Shown in pieces: positions 1 through 11,308 of a DNA stretch of 49,713 nucleotides. The stretch covers positions 1 through 49,713 of the forward strand of contig CAJJDP010000168.1 in NCBI GenBank assembly GCA_905182995.1. Reading direction: 5' to 3'. Below the pieces are notes generated by a model. The model saw nothing but the letters and a program-made list of their open reading frames with translations, was not told the DNA's origin and made no database searches. Source of the DNA: Paramecium octaurelia. Lineage: Eukaryota > Ciliophora > Oligohymenophorea > Peniculida > Parameciidae. Position numbers and translations under genes: made by a program. Each line of letters opens with the position of its first letter. The first letter of the stretch is position 1.

Positions 1-99
1 AATAACATGAGGATTATGAAAAAAATTCATACATATTTTAAAGAACCTTTGAATAAATATAATAATTTTTTTTTGGAAAAATTATTATTACATTTTAGT

Positions 100-420
100 T
101 GATTTGTGAACATCTAGAATCTGAAGCACGAGAAATTTTATATCCTAAAGGTGTAATTAATTAACATGATTGAGAAGAAAGATTTATGATACACTCTACA
201 GCTGAATTTAAATACAAGCAAAAAGAAATAAAGGATATTTTTAGGAGAACTTTTAGTTCATCACTTTTGAGAATGAACTCAATAAGAAAAAATTTGATAA
301 TTATGAAAAGCCATTTAAAATATTCAATATCAATTTAAGTTTTTTTTATTTTGTTGTTCAGGAAGAGTTCACCTCTTCATAGCCATGTTTGAATGTTTAT
401 CACATATTGACCTATGAAGA
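100..420 (+). pseudogene. Cyclic-nucleotide-binding-like protein remnant (3' part)
   Basis: Read with TAA/TAG as Gln, the frame starting at 102 gives a coding-looking stretch with the segment AREILYPKGVINQHD. This resembles the start of a cNMP-binding beta-roll in the large Paramecium family of channel and kinase-associated cNMP proteins. An in-frame TGA lies at 171-173, and the coding signal continues beyond it to about 330. A downstream piece near 360-420 has Cys and His spaced loosely like the C-x2-C..H..C tail seen in some of these proteins, but in another frame. The beginning of the gene lies outside the window. Family assignment is an inference from a short motif; it could be another protein. 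No membrane segment is visible. Confidence 0.3.
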
Positions 421-1177
421 ATGATTAAAAAAAAATTAAATAAACTACAAATTAATCTTTATAAATTCTCCTTTAATTAAAAAAAAATAATATAAATTGT
501 ATTTTAAATGAATCTATCTTCAATAATAAGAAACTGTAAATAACTATAACCAAATGTCAAATTATGAATTTGATGTAATTCTTGGAGCAATCTTTTCTCT
601 AATGTGGTTTGGCTCAAATGCCAAATTAAATTCATTTTCAATTTATACTTATGATCACTTACGAAAATATTGTGAGAATCATTATTTCTAAAGTAGAGTT
701 TCATGTTGAATGTATGGTTGCACAGATTAAATTTAAATTAGATTATAAAATAGATTGCTATTTTGCAACATATTATCATTTAATCTTTATGTAGTGGGAC
801 TTATATATATTTATTCTAATAGAATCATGTTCAAAATCTAAACTAAATGATATATAAAATCTGAAAGATAGTCATTGAATTTGAAATCATTAATTTTGAT
901 TCATAAATTAGAGTAAAAATAGACACCTGAATTTATAAAAAAAATATTAGAACATTTCTATAAAATTTCTAATTTTAGAAACCTTAAAGAAGGCATCAAA
1001 GTTAGATATATATTTTTGGATGATTAACAAAACAAAAAGATATTTATTTTGTGACCAAATTCAGTTTGGATGTTCAGGAAAGATCATAATATCATTATTT
1101 AAAATATTTATTAACCTTATAAATATTTATTTCCAGCTTAAAAAATTAAATGTAATAATTTAAATCTACTTTGAGGT
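421..1177. other. Stretch without a recognisable gene
   Basis: Very AT-rich. A short open frame on the - strand around 504-704 has no recognisable motif and no neighbouring coding support. I see no RNA gene, repeat or convincing exon here. Confidence 0.4.
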
Positions 1178-3440
1178 TCATTAATCTTCCATAATTGCTC
1201 TCTTTATAACATTTTTGTTCTGTTTCAAATGCATTAAAATTGCTAGTGCCCCAGTTAATCGTATAAATTACATCTAAATAGTGCGTAACACCATTTAAGG
1301 ATATAATGGAATTAGATTAAACCAAATCATCTAAAATGGATTATGCACCTACAATTTTGAACTTTTTTCAATCTGTTATTTTTGATGTTTTCAATCTATG
1401 ACAAAAAATAGTTTGTCAAATAAGCAGTGAATTTTTTAAAAGTTAGAATGCTAATAGTCAAAAGCCTTTAGAAGTTATTTTTTCTTAGAAATTAATCCTT
1501 AACCTATTAACAGAATTTCAAACTCTCTTAAACAAAGAATTTCTTGGACACAAATTATTAATTGATTATAAAACCATCAATCCTAGCATTCTTAATAAAA
1601 AAATTAATCCTTTCAAAGGATGTTTTTTAGCATCAAACCAGCCTTTCAATCCAACTTCTGATAAATCAAGCATTGTTTAAGCTTCCAAAATTTGGTTTAA
1701 TCTTTGGTATTACTCAGATAAAATTAAATACATCATTGACACAAAAGGGTGTAAAATCTTTTTATTTATTGATGTAACTTTAGAGTAACAATCTATTGTA
1801 TTCTAAGCACACAAAATAGTCCATGTTATAATTAACTTTTAACTAAGTCCATTTTTGTTCCTTATAAAATACTTAATAAAAAATCGAGCATTTTTAATTT
1901 TTAATCAATTGCTGTTATATCTGATAACAGATTCATTTTCAAAGAAAAATATACTTGTTATTTTGTTTCCTCATTCCTAATTCTATCTTTTATTTTCTTT
2001 ATTTAATTGATTGATCTGTTAACAGTGATTGAAGTAGTTAATTGTGATTATTCTAAAGAAAGTTACAATACATCACAATAACTTGTATGATTTTTGTTTT
2101 CTAATTATTGAAAAGAAAATTAATGTTTGGCAAATTCTTAAATGATTAAGGATTGCTTCATTTATTATATCTTTATTAAAAAGGTGAATATAATCCTAAT
2201 TCATTGTTTATGACTAAGAAACTCGTAATCTTTATTTTCAATTCATCAAGTTAAGAAATTGTCTTGTTCTTATATATAAGATTAAATAATATATAGTAGG
2301 TAATTGTTAAACAATGACACTATTGTTTGTTCTTATTTCATATATGTGTTGATATATTGAAGTATATCTTAAATATTTTATAGCATTTTCGTAATCAATC
2401 AAATTCATGTAATGTTTAAATTACAAATGAGCTAAAAGAGCGTGAATTAAAGTACCTTCAGCATAACCATTTAATTTAAAGCTTAACAATTGAATGAAAG
2501 TTATACAGATATTATTATTTTGTTCTTCATATCCAATCATTGCGTTTACTACATCCAACAATGATTCAAATAAATGCATGATGCGAATTAATTAAGGCTA
2601 TTTTTTCAATTACAAAATACTTTCTTTTATACTTTCTTATATTAATAATTAATCTTAATTCATCAAAGGTTAAACAATATATACTGAGAGTTAAATTTAA
2701 AATCCTGAAAATATAAAAAGCTATTTGTATATTCAAAAAGACACATAATTACTCGTATCTTTGAAGATGCATTCTACAATCATGAATTATGAAAATAAAT
2801 GCCTGAGATTAAAGTAATCATTATACCAAAAAATACATTAAATCAACAACATCGACTGTTGAATGTATCGAAATGAATGCAATAAACCAAGTACTAAGAT
2901 CAAAGAAAAACAATCGTCATCTAATTTTTCCTAAATTTATTCATATGAATTTCTTTTTAATAAAATTTAAGATTACAATTTAAAAACAAACAAAACAACT
3001 AATATTATTGAAATTTACCCAAAAGAAGTATCAAGCACTAAATTATATACGCATTCATTGCTAATCTAAGCAAATTTTAAAGCTTAGCAATAAAATTTTG
3101 GGTTTGGTTCAACTTGTTTAATACCAAAACAAATTGATAGATAATAAAATACTTAGAGCCCTCTAAACCTGGATGATGAAACCAGTGTTCATCTTTTATT
3201 TGAAGGCTGATAGGAAACTCTTTTAGCAATTCAATAACTTTTAGTTTACCTAAATTGTTTGTAAGAACAATGATTGGGTAAAGTATGAGTAACAGGTTGT
3301 AGGTTAGCAAGATGAAGCATTTATTAAATAAGTCTGATTTAGTAGAAACAGAAATACATATCAACATTTTTGTAATTAATATTATCAATTTCGTTTTAAT
3401 TATTAATCTATTTTCTAAAGTAAATGTTAAGTTTGAAACA
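1178..3440 (-). pseudogene. Large broken gene: membrane segment followed by helical-repeat-like region
   Basis: Reading the - strand with the ciliate code gives a chain of coding-quality segments that change frame several times and end at the TGA at 1180-1178 after the residues KRAIMEDQ. The upstream part (3388-3077) holds a strong hydrophobic segment, CFILLTYNLLLILYPIIVL. The middle (about 2580-2290) reads GYAEGTLIHALLAHLQFKHY and then NAIKYLRYTSIYQ, like TPR-type helical pairs. The later part (about 1990-1500) reads LDLSEVGLKGWFDAKKHPLK with Paramecium-like codon choice (GGA, AGA, GAA, TCA). Membrane segments followed by helical repeats suggest the large ciliate TmcB/TmcC-type proteins, but this is a guess. 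At least three frame changes are needed (near 2230, 1740 and 1540), so the gene is broken or the sequence is faulty. The antisense strand is also TGA-free over part of this region; I prefer the - strand for its codon use and purine-first codons. Confidence 0.5.
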
Positions 3441-3466
3441 TCATAGTTTAAAACTTAATAAAGTCC

Positions 3467-4505
3467 TCATTATTAGTTTAAATTAGGTAATGCTACTTTT
3501 TTTTCCATCTTAATTGCATAATGGCTAAGTATTTGCCTCATTTTTGAGATTTTCTCCTATTTTAATAGTTTTAATTGATTTAAATAAAACGAATAAATTG
3601 ATTCATATACACCCTCTACTTCTTAAAATCTTGATAATAATCCTGAAAACGTTCATTTTTACTGTCATATAAATTTATCAACTAAAACAATTTAAAATAG
3701 ATCAGTTAAGTCAGATATAATTTATCCCCTTCCATCAATACTTCAATCTTGGTATCAAGATCATCTCTTATAAAACGATCATCATCAATTTAGGATGGTT
3801 GTTCAAGATTAATTAAACCAGGATGATCAAGAGGAATATCCAAATGGTTGGAGTTGGGTCAGAAGAGATGAGAAGTTCTTAACTTTATATATATCTGAGT
3901 AATAAATTCCAGCAAGAAGAAAGTTTTGCTGAAATTTATTAAACAGCCTATATAGCTTGGAATTGATTTAGATAGATTTGCAAATACGTTCGATATTATA
4001 TTAATATTAAGATATGTCTAGTATTCTTTAATTTCATTTGATTTTAAGATGGAACTATTTAAATTTTTGGAAAATAAGTTAATAAAATGTGGTAACATAT
4101 CTGAAGATATGTTGTAATGATTTGTTTTTATAATAGTTTCAACTTCATGAATTAAAAGTATCACTCTATGAAATTATTTCATTCTGAGATGAAAAATTAA
4201 TTTAATGCTTCATATTTTCCATATATATGAATAAGTATATTCTTTAGAATTTCGAGCCAATAAAAATCAATTTCAATAAATTGTTTTTAAATCGCATTTA
4301 ATCAAAAATTAGTTAAGGATTTTATTCATTTTGTAATATTTCCAAAAGAAAATATCGTAGAGGATTCTTACTACCCAATCTCCTCTTAAAAATTTTCAAT
4401 AGACTTAAGTCTTCTCAACTTCAAAGATGCTTTATTTTTATAAAATTTAAGTTAACTATTAAAACTTTAGCTTAATATTTTAATTCGTTTATAATCTAAA
4501 TTTTA
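3467..4505 (-). pseudogene. Uncharacterised gene, version A (3' end, internally deleted)
   Basis: This is the - strand gene whose C-terminus ends EKKVALPNLNQQ at the TGA 3469-3467. It is 90-odd percent identical by eye to the version at 4711-6110 but lacks 280 nt that are coding there, which shifts the frame. At its upstream end it also lacks about 1,011 nt, so it is joined directly to an anoctamin fragment (4510-4709). The protein is rich in Lys, Glu and Asn with helical stretches such as LLIHEVETFIKTNHYN. I do not recognise a domain. The downstream neighbour on the same strand starts near 3440, only a few tens of bases away. It is probably the alternative haplotype or an unmerged contig end rather than a second gene. 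Confidence 0.5.
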
Positions 4506-4509
4506 TAAC

Positions 4510-4709
4510 ATATGCAACAAATTTTCGTTCCAAACAAGTATTAAACCTATTATTTTCCTCTTCACAATATAAGCTAAATGGACTGTGAAGAAAACACACT
4601 ATCATCAAAGAAAAAAGTTAAAAAAACCAATACAAAGTGCACTTTTTCAACATATTGCTGGTTTCATATTGTAGAGAAATTTAATAATTTTCAAAATCTG
4701 TCAGAATTG
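4510..4709 (-). pseudogene. Anoctamin fragment at contig end
   Basis: These 200 bases appear identical to 6984-7183. On the - strand they encode part of an anoctamin including LTDFENYQ and a following hydrophobic segment. The piece stops at the single n at 4710 and is fused on its other side to version A of the downstream gene, because the roughly 1-kb stretch found at 5974-6984 is missing. Confidence 0.7.
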
Positions 4710-4710
4710 N

Positions 4711-6110
4711 CTCATTTTTTGAGCTTTTCTCTTATTTTAATAGTTTTAATTGATTTAAATAAAAAGTATAAATTGATTCATATACACCCTCTACTTCTTA
4801 AAATTCTTTATAATAATCCTGAAAACGTTCATTTTTACTGTCATATAAATTTATCATCTATAAAAACTTAAAATAGATCAGTTAGGTCAGATATAATTTA
4901 TCGCCTTCCGTCAATACTTCAATCTTGGTATCAAGATCATCGCTTATATACCGATCATCATCAATTGGGGATGATTGTTCAAGGTTAATTAAACCAGGAC
5001 TGTGATCAAGAGGAATATCCAAAAGATTTGGAGTTGGGTCACGAGAGATGAGAAGTTCTTAACTTTATATAATATCTGAGTAATGAATAGCAGCAAGAAG
5101 AAAGTTTTTGTTGAAATATTATTAAATAGCCTATATAGCTTGGAATTGATTTAGATACCTTTGCAATTACGTTTGATATTATATTAATATTAGGATATAA
5201 TCCTGATTTTTTCTCAAAGTATTTATTAAATTTAATCTTTCAAAGGAACTAATCGATGATTATCCATCATTTCTTTGTTTGATTCTTCGCTTTAAAATGA
5301 TATGTTATTCAATCTCTGATAAATTCTCAAGCTTTATATTTAAGCTTAATTATCGAAACATAATTCTTATCTATGCACTGCTTTTTTTTAAACCTTCAAT
5401 CAGCTTTGAAATTTCAGGTTAAAAATCTTTTTTTAAAGCAAATAAAGCAGAAATTTTAAAATAATAGATTAATAAAATGTCTAGTATTCTTTTAATTTCA
5501 TTTGATTTTAAAATGTAACTATTTAAATTTTTGGAAAAATAATTAATAAAATGTGGTAACATATCAGAAGATATGTTGTAATGATTTGTTTTTATAAAAG
5601 TTTCAACTTCATGAATTAAAAGTATCACTTTTTGAAATTATTTCATTCTTAGATGAAAATTAATTTAATGCTTCATATTTTCCATATATATGAATAAGAA
5701 TATTCTTTAGAATTTCGAGCCAATAAAAATCAATTTCAATAAATTGTTTTTAAATCGCATTTAATCAAAAATTAGTTAAGGATTTTATTCATTTTGTAAT
5801 ATTTCCAAAAGAAAATATCGTAGAGGATTCTTACTACCCAATCTCCTCTTAAAAATTTTCAATAGACTTAAGTCTTCTCAACTTCAAAGATGCTTTATTT
5901 TTATAAAATTTAAGTTAACTATTAAAACTTTAGCTTAATATTTTAATTCGTTTATAATCTAAATTTTATAACATTTTTTTTCTTCTTTGAATGTAAGATT
6001 AGCAAATAAAAAAACCAATAATCACTCCAAATTTACTTTTATGAGGATAATAAGGTCAAACGAAAAGAAAATATCCAAATTCTAGTTCTATCTTTTTTTA
6101 ATTGATTCAT
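4711..6110 (-). CDS. Uncharacterised gene, version B (fuller copy, 3' end cut by n)
   Basis: A possible start ATG is at 6110 (MNQLKKDRTRIWIF). A hydrophobic segment FGVIIGFFIC follows, then NLDYKRIKILSQSF and KASLKLRRLKSIENF. A long, clean stretch runs from about 5080 to the contig edge, including IPLDHSPGLINLEQSSPIDD and KNERFQDYYKEF. The central part encodes FIKTNHYNISSDMLPHFIN. Frame changes are still needed near 6080, 5790 and 5180; some may be short introns. The frame is cut by the n at 4710; the missing C-terminus is present in version A (3467). No domain is recognised. The anoctamin gene lies immediately upstream on the same strand, with under 150 bases between them, and its frame is not closed by a TGA before this start. 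Confidence 0.55.
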
Positions 6111-6199
6111 TTAGAGAAAAAATTAACAAAAAATCCATAATCTAATTATTCCACTTAGTTTATTTTCTTAATTAATTCTTTAATTTTAAATTATTATTT

Positions 6200-8330
6200 T
6201 TTTTTTTTATATGTTTAAATTCTGCATATAGCTATAGAAAATTGCCTTAAGTATTTATTCAGAACCTCTGTTTGTATTTTCCTTAAGTATTATTAGGAGT
6301 ATAGTGTTGATTTTGAGTTTCACTTTTTAAAGTTCACTCATTTAATTGTTATTAAAGTTCTCTTCTTTTTGAATTTTTTTCGAAATTGCTTCGCCAATTT
6401 CATTATCTGAGCTTATAGTTTCAAAATTATCTGAACTCTATTTTCTAAAGGATCCAATAATTTTATATAATAGACAGCGTTGTAACTAATTTTGATTATT
6501 TTCTTCTATAGCCCTGCTTAAGCTAATTGTAATTTATACATTATTTTTAAACAAATAATGGCATCTTCGCATTATTTATTCTAAAATTGTAGGAGTGCCA
6601 CAAAAAGCGACATGGTCATGTATTTCGCAAAAATTTAATCCTGAATTGCATAAAAGGGTAATAAAATCTAATAATTAATTAAATTCCTGCCAAATTCCCA
6701 TCTCCTTTAGGCCACAGTCTTTGAATTTAATATAATACCAAATCCAAAACAGTATTATGGTAAATGGAAACAAACATCCGATTAAATTAATAAGCGCTAA
6801 GAGCAAAAAGAATTCCATATATTAATTTATAATACTGTATTTTTCTTAACTATTTTAAAAAGGAATTTTTATTCTTGCTCTTCATTGAATTAGATTAAAC
6901 TTAGATTTTAAGATTATTATTTGTTAGTTTCGAATTTTTCTTTCTTAAAGGAATAAGTTAACAAACTTCATCACTTAAGAACAATATGCAACAAATTTTC
7001 GTTCCAAACAAGTATTAAACCTATTATTTTCCTCTTCACAATATAAGCTAAATGGACTGTGAAGAAAACACACTATCATCAAAGAAAAAAGTTAAAAAAA
7101 CCAATACAAAGTGCACTTTTTCAACATATTGCTGGTTTCATATTGTAGAGAAATTTAATAATTTTCAAAATCTGTCAGAATTGTAGCTATTTATTCCTAA
7201 TATGAATCTACTAAATATTAAATTCCATAATTCAAGGATCCTGAAATTATTACTTCCAAACATTAAAATTCATTGCCTGCTTGATCTAATAAAGTTTTCA
7301 AAAAAAGATTAAAAAAAAAGTAAGCCCAATAATAACTCCTATGTCTGATCCAATCAAAAATATCAAAACTAAGACCGAAATAATAATTCTTTTAATAATC
7401 TCAGAATGAATAGCCTCCTAAGAATTTAATTGATCATTTCCAATCGATCTTATGTGCTTACCTTTAAAAGCTGTTCTGATAAAACTTTCTTTTGCATTTT
7501 TATTTTATCCATATTTGATATTAAATGTTAACTACATTTGATTCCAATAATCAGTTACAAATGAACTCCAGTGAATTAATAAAACTGAAAAGGAAGATAT
7601 AATACCTATAAATATATCTTAGTCATAAAATTTTGATAAATATGTAAATATGGTATAGATTATCCCAATAAGGGATAAAAATCCATAATATTTAATATAA
7701 TAAGCTGAGAACTCGAAATAAAGACCTATTTTTTCTCCAAAATAAGAACAAATTTATTCAATTGGTAAACTCCAAGGGTTTTTAAAATTGAAAATCCATT
7801 CTCCAGCAAGATCAAATGGTTTTTTCTTATAGCAATCCTTATCTTCGCTTAAAGCCTATTAAAGACTGTTGCAATGGCCGAATAATTCGTAATTATCATG
7901 TAAACAAAATAAATTGTTAACCAGCTTCAAATTTATCAAAGTATTCAAATTTAAAGAGGAAGCTATAAGTTACTATGATAGTTTTAATCGCTCATGAGAA
8001 GGAAACAAAGTTATTTAATTTTTCTCATTTTTAATATATCTACACCATTTTATTTAAAATTTTGCCTATTGCTTTAATGATGAATTGTTAAAATGAATTT
8101 TGAAAGGAATAAAAAGCTCAAATGGAGAATAATTGTTCCTATCCCATATGGATTTCAAATATTATTTTGGGGTATTCGCTACTTTTAAGGCTTCTTTAAA
8201 TATATTTAAATAATTGTGAGCTAGCTATTACTAAAGAAGCAGCTTGATTTTTTTAATTTTTGGAATCTTAGAAAATATTGGCAGAGTTTGGTATTGAGAT
8301 GAAAGTTCTCTTATTTAATCATAGATTTTT
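6200..8330 (-). CDS. Anoctamin (TMEM16-like) membrane protein
   Basis: Anoctamins are multi-pass membrane proteins acting as calcium-activated chloride channels or lipid scramblases. Reading the - strand gives the family landmarks in order. First is the entry to TM1, SYFGEKIGLYFEFSAYY (about 7770-7695). Then come HWSSFVTDYW (about 7560) and RTAFKGKHIRSIGNDQ (about 7490-7440). These are followed by a hydrophobic helix IIISVLVLIFLIG, then IATILTDFENYQ and LQYETSNMLKK (about 7190-7110), which match the LT..EN....yE signature. Next is a Cys cluster around CLERKFVAYCSQ (about 7030). After a likely frame break (about 6930-6830) come MEFFLLLALINLIG and the GIWQEFNQLLDF motif (about 6690). An acidic, Gln-rich tail runs to about 6220. 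The N-terminal cytoplasmic part (8330-7870) is only partly readable and broken. I see no signs of promoter or terminator elements. Confidence 0.75.
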
Positions 8331-9014
8331 TGGATTTTATCTTATTCTTCTGGGTTAAATTAAATAAATTATTTAAATTTTTAATGATTTCTAATTGCAT
8401 AAATTTACTCAGCAGTTTTTTGTTCATTTATTACTANCCTGAAATTATTACTTCCAAACATTAAAATTCATTGCCTGCTTGATCTAATAAAGTTTTCAAA
8501 AAAAGATTAAAAAAAAAGTAAGCCCAATAATAACTCCTATGTCTGATCCAATCAAAAATATCAAAACTAAGACCGAAATAATAATTCTTTTAATAATCTC
8601 AGAATGAATAGCCTCCTACGAATTTAATTGATCGTTTCCAATTGATCTGATGTGCTTACCTTTAAAAGTCGTTCGGATAAAACATTCTTTTGCATTTTTA
8701 TTTTATCCATATTTGATATTAAATGTTAACTGCATTTGATTTGAATAATCGGTTACAAATGAATTCCAGTGAATTAATAAAAACTGAAAAGGAAGATATA
8801 ATACCTATAAATATATCTTCGCCATAAAATTTTGATAAATGTGTAAATATGGTATAAAAATCCATAAAATTTAATATAAGAAGCTGAGAACTCGAAATAA
8901 AGACCTATTTTCTCAAAAATAAGAATATGTTTATTAAATGGGTACTTCCAAGTGTTTTTACAATTTGAAAATCCATTCTCCAGCAAGATCAAATGGTTTT
9001 TTCTTATAGCAATC
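7237..9014. repeat. Diverged overlap of two contigs around the n at 8437
   Basis: About 7237-7847 aligns with about 8438-9014. The match starts at the first base after the n at 8437. The two differ by scattered substitutions and a 20-bp indel (present at about 7656-7675, absent near 8855). Beyond 7847 and 9014 they diverge completely. This is most simply two haplotypes or unmerged contig ends of the anoctamin gene. Confidence 0.75.
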
Positions 9015-9016
9015 AT
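8438..9016 (-). pseudogene. Anoctamin, second (haplotype) copy, partial
   Basis: The - strand encodes the same TM1 entry region (EKIGLYFEFSASYIKFYGF) and the following RSIGND-type loop as the anoctamin at 7850-7237. Extra changes break it: the residues before EKIG are shifted, and a 20-bp deletion removes part of the first loop. It ends at the n at 8437. Upstream of 9016 the similarity stops abruptly, so the N-terminal part is missing or replaced. It could be a diverged allele, a paralogue or an assembly fragment. Confidence 0.65.
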
Positions 9017-9117
9017 TAATTTTCTTGGAAATCTCTAGTGCTTTTGATGTTAATTATGCGCATAATCCTTAAGATTTTTTTTGAGCTCCACAACACATTA
9101 TCATAATTGATTAAGTA

Positions 9118-10350
9118 ATGTTATACCTAGCAATTCTAACCTTGCTATTATTTTTAGTAGGTGCATCCTTTTACTTGTTAGAGTATATAACCCAACTATT
9201 CAAGACTATTAGGGGAAATGAATAGATTTGTATTCCTCACTCTTCCTCAGTTAATCAAGTAAATTCAAGCATAACGCCTAGAAAAATATGTGGAGATAAA
9301 ATATTCAGAGTCTTCTAAATAGGAATAAAATAACATTTCTTTACTAATCATCCAATAGTATAAATATTCTATGTCATTTTTGCTGTGGAAGGATATTTGA
9401 TTTATCTCTTTTTTGGATGTCTTACATTGTTTGGTAATAATTCATTAGTGTCACATGCAGACACAGTAATTGGATAAATAATGGCATTCTTTTTTCGATT
9501 CCTTTTTTAAGGTTTGTAAATACGACTAGGAATAATAACTAAGGAGAATAATTAAGTGTACATTAATGAATTTAAGGAATACAATGATAATGTAGTTATT
9601 TGTAAGATAATCAATGCAGTACATGTAATGTCATCAAACCAGCAAAAAGTAAGCATTGCAGATCATAGTGTTTGGAGTAATGAAAGATTGAAAGAACTTG
9701 AAGTTCTTCAGACTGAAAGTAGAGAAAAGTTACTCAAAGATGCAAAAACTCCTGAGGAGATTAAGGAATTGAGTGATAAATTAGAGAAATTTTAGTCATG
9801 TAAAAATAGGACAATTTCAGCTAAATACATAGGGATTTGGAAAGGATTGAAAAAAGAGTATAATGAACCAGATGAATTGGGCTAGAAAATTAGAATAAAC
9901 AATAGAATATAATAATAATGGATTAATAATATATGTGTTCTAGGAATCCAAAATAAGCAGTGTCTCGTTTTCTCATTAATCACAAACAATAAGGATTATG
10001 TTGCTAATAATACATATATTAAGATAGTTTACCATAGTAATTTGTCGTCTCTTTGCAATTGTAACTCACTTTAGTTAGGTCAGAGATTAATAATAAAATT
10101 AACGATATCTATGAGGAGAAGAAGATTAGCACTCAATATGACATGGACGTACTCAAGAACATTCAGCAAGCATTCAAGGCCTAAATATTTCACCTAACTA
10201 TTAGGAATTTTATCTTTACTGACACTTATCTTTTATTTATTTTCGGAACAAATAAAGATTAACAAGCTAAATTAATTTCGATGCTTATATTAATAAGATT
10301 CTTTCAAGACTAATATATAATGTTTTGAAAAAATTATATAAAAAATATGA
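9118..10350 (+). pseudogene. DHHC palmitoyltransferase-like gene, disrupted in the zinc finger
   Basis: The ATG at 9118 opens a 410-codon frame closed by the TGA at 10348-10350. The N-terminus has a TM helix (LAILTLLLFLVGASFYLLEY), then a pair of hydrophobic segments (IFYVIFAVEGYLIYLFFG and a weaker one). The cytosolic lead-in GIITKENNQVYINEFKEY follows, the usual position just before a DHHC cysteine-rich domain. The domain itself, CSTCNVIKPAKSKHCRS, is encoded at 9615-9665 but one frame off. The DHHC catalytic motif is absent. Downstream in the original frame is a charged stretch (ERLKELEVLQTESREKLLKD, about 9670-9795) that does not belong to the family. DHHC enzymes S-acylate cytosolic cysteines of membrane proteins; this copy would be inactive as it stands. 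After about 9900 I see no coding quality. Confidence 0.6.
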
Positions 10351-10453
10351 TTATTCTTTTATATTGCAACGATCCTATTTAATCTCATAATATGAAAAAA
10401 AATTTAAGGAATACTTCAAAGTTATAGATATCATATTTATTCATCTATTACAA

Positions 10454-11308
10454 ATGAAAAACTTTGGTCTAACTTATTTGATTTTTTCCTTAATTTCATT
10501 AATCATCTTAATCTCTATTCAAAATATTGGCACTTATATTTTAAATAGAATGATTCTTAGATAGCTAAACATCAATCAATATAAAATACATTTTTATTTT
10601 TCGAATTGACCAAAACTTGATTTGTGTTTATCTAGGAATCTTGAATATCAGTTTATTCATTTAAATTTATTTTTCGAAATATGATTGTTATTGTTGGCTC
10701 ACGATAAGATGGGCTTATTTTCTTTTTTCTTAATGAAGGGCTTTTTCAAGTCCATATTACCAATTTATAATTTATAAGAATCGAGTCGAGAATTATAGTC
10801 TAAGGAGAGAAATCTAAGTAGATAATATTCAGTATGTTGAATATTATCTGATACATAGGTATTCCAATTGAAGAGAGGTAGGTTCTATATATTAAATTCT
10901 AGTTCCTTAAATATGTGTGAAGCCACCGATTGAAAAGGCAAGGTAAAGAGCATAATCTGATAATTCTCACGCCTGCTCAAATTTTAGAGAATAAAAAAAT
11001 TGATAAACATGTTTTTAAAACTGTCTTCAATTAAAATCACTCAAACAATGTTTAGACTTAATATTTTAGCTAAGAAATCTTGTATAGGATTTGAAATCAT
11101 GCTGTAATTAAGTTAAATTATTAAAGAAGACTTGCATTCTTCGATCCAATAGTGATAATGAAACAAATCAGTTAAAATTCAAATTTCATAAACTAAACTA
11201 GCACAAAAAATAACTTTTGATGAGGATACCATAATAATCTCATATCTGTTTAAAATAAATTAAAGAGCATAAGAAAAAGTTTTAAACAATAGATATTAAG
11301 AGATCTGA
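10454..11308 (+). pseudogene. Small membrane-anchored protein gene with in-frame TGAs
   Basis: The ATG at 10454 begins MKNFGLTYLIFSLISLIILI, a clear N-terminal hydrophobic helix (signal anchor or first TM). The same frame continues with coding-like sequence through three TGA codons (10607, 10682, 10838) and reaches a likely 25-nt intron at 10878-10902. Beyond it, coding segments such as LTPAQILENKKIDKHVF and LAFFDPIVIMKQI appear in shifted frames. The last segment ends NNRYQEI at the TGA 11306-11308. I do not recognise the family. Either the gene is decayed, or the TGAs reflect tryptophan codons that have mutated; the sequence alone cannot tell. Confidence 0.4.
10878..10902 (+). other. Probable 25-nt intron
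   Basis: Starts GTAGGTTC and ends TTCTAG, 25 nt long, phase 1, matching the size and borders of the introns in the large gene downstream. Confidence 0.5.

Larger units (their letters stand above)
3537..7183. repeat. Diverged overlap of two contigs around the n at 4710
   Basis: 3537-4709 aligns with 4711-7183. Small substitutions and indels separate the two, and the first version lacks 280 nt (5198-5477) and about 1,011 nt (about 5974-6984). The alignment begins exactly at the first base after the n and ends exactly at the last base before it. That is the signature of overlapping contig ends or haplotypes placed side by side, not of a tandem duplication. Confidence 0.8.

Noticed and set aside
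504..704. Short - strand frame beginning MKLYFRNNDSHN as a gene
   Set aside because: No domain, no flanking coding support and no intron or start context. It is likely chance.
1303..1975. Long TGA-free + strand frame starting MELDQTKSSK
   Set aside because: It is antisense to the - strand gene, contains a TGA near 1398, and uses more C-ending codons. With only one stop codon, antisense frames are often open.
5198..5477. The 280-nt segment present in version B and absent in version A as an internal eliminated sequence (IES)
   Set aside because: Paramecium IESs are bounded by a TA repeat. The right boundary here is AA before TGTC, and the segment reads as protein in frame with its surroundings, so a deletion in version A fits better.
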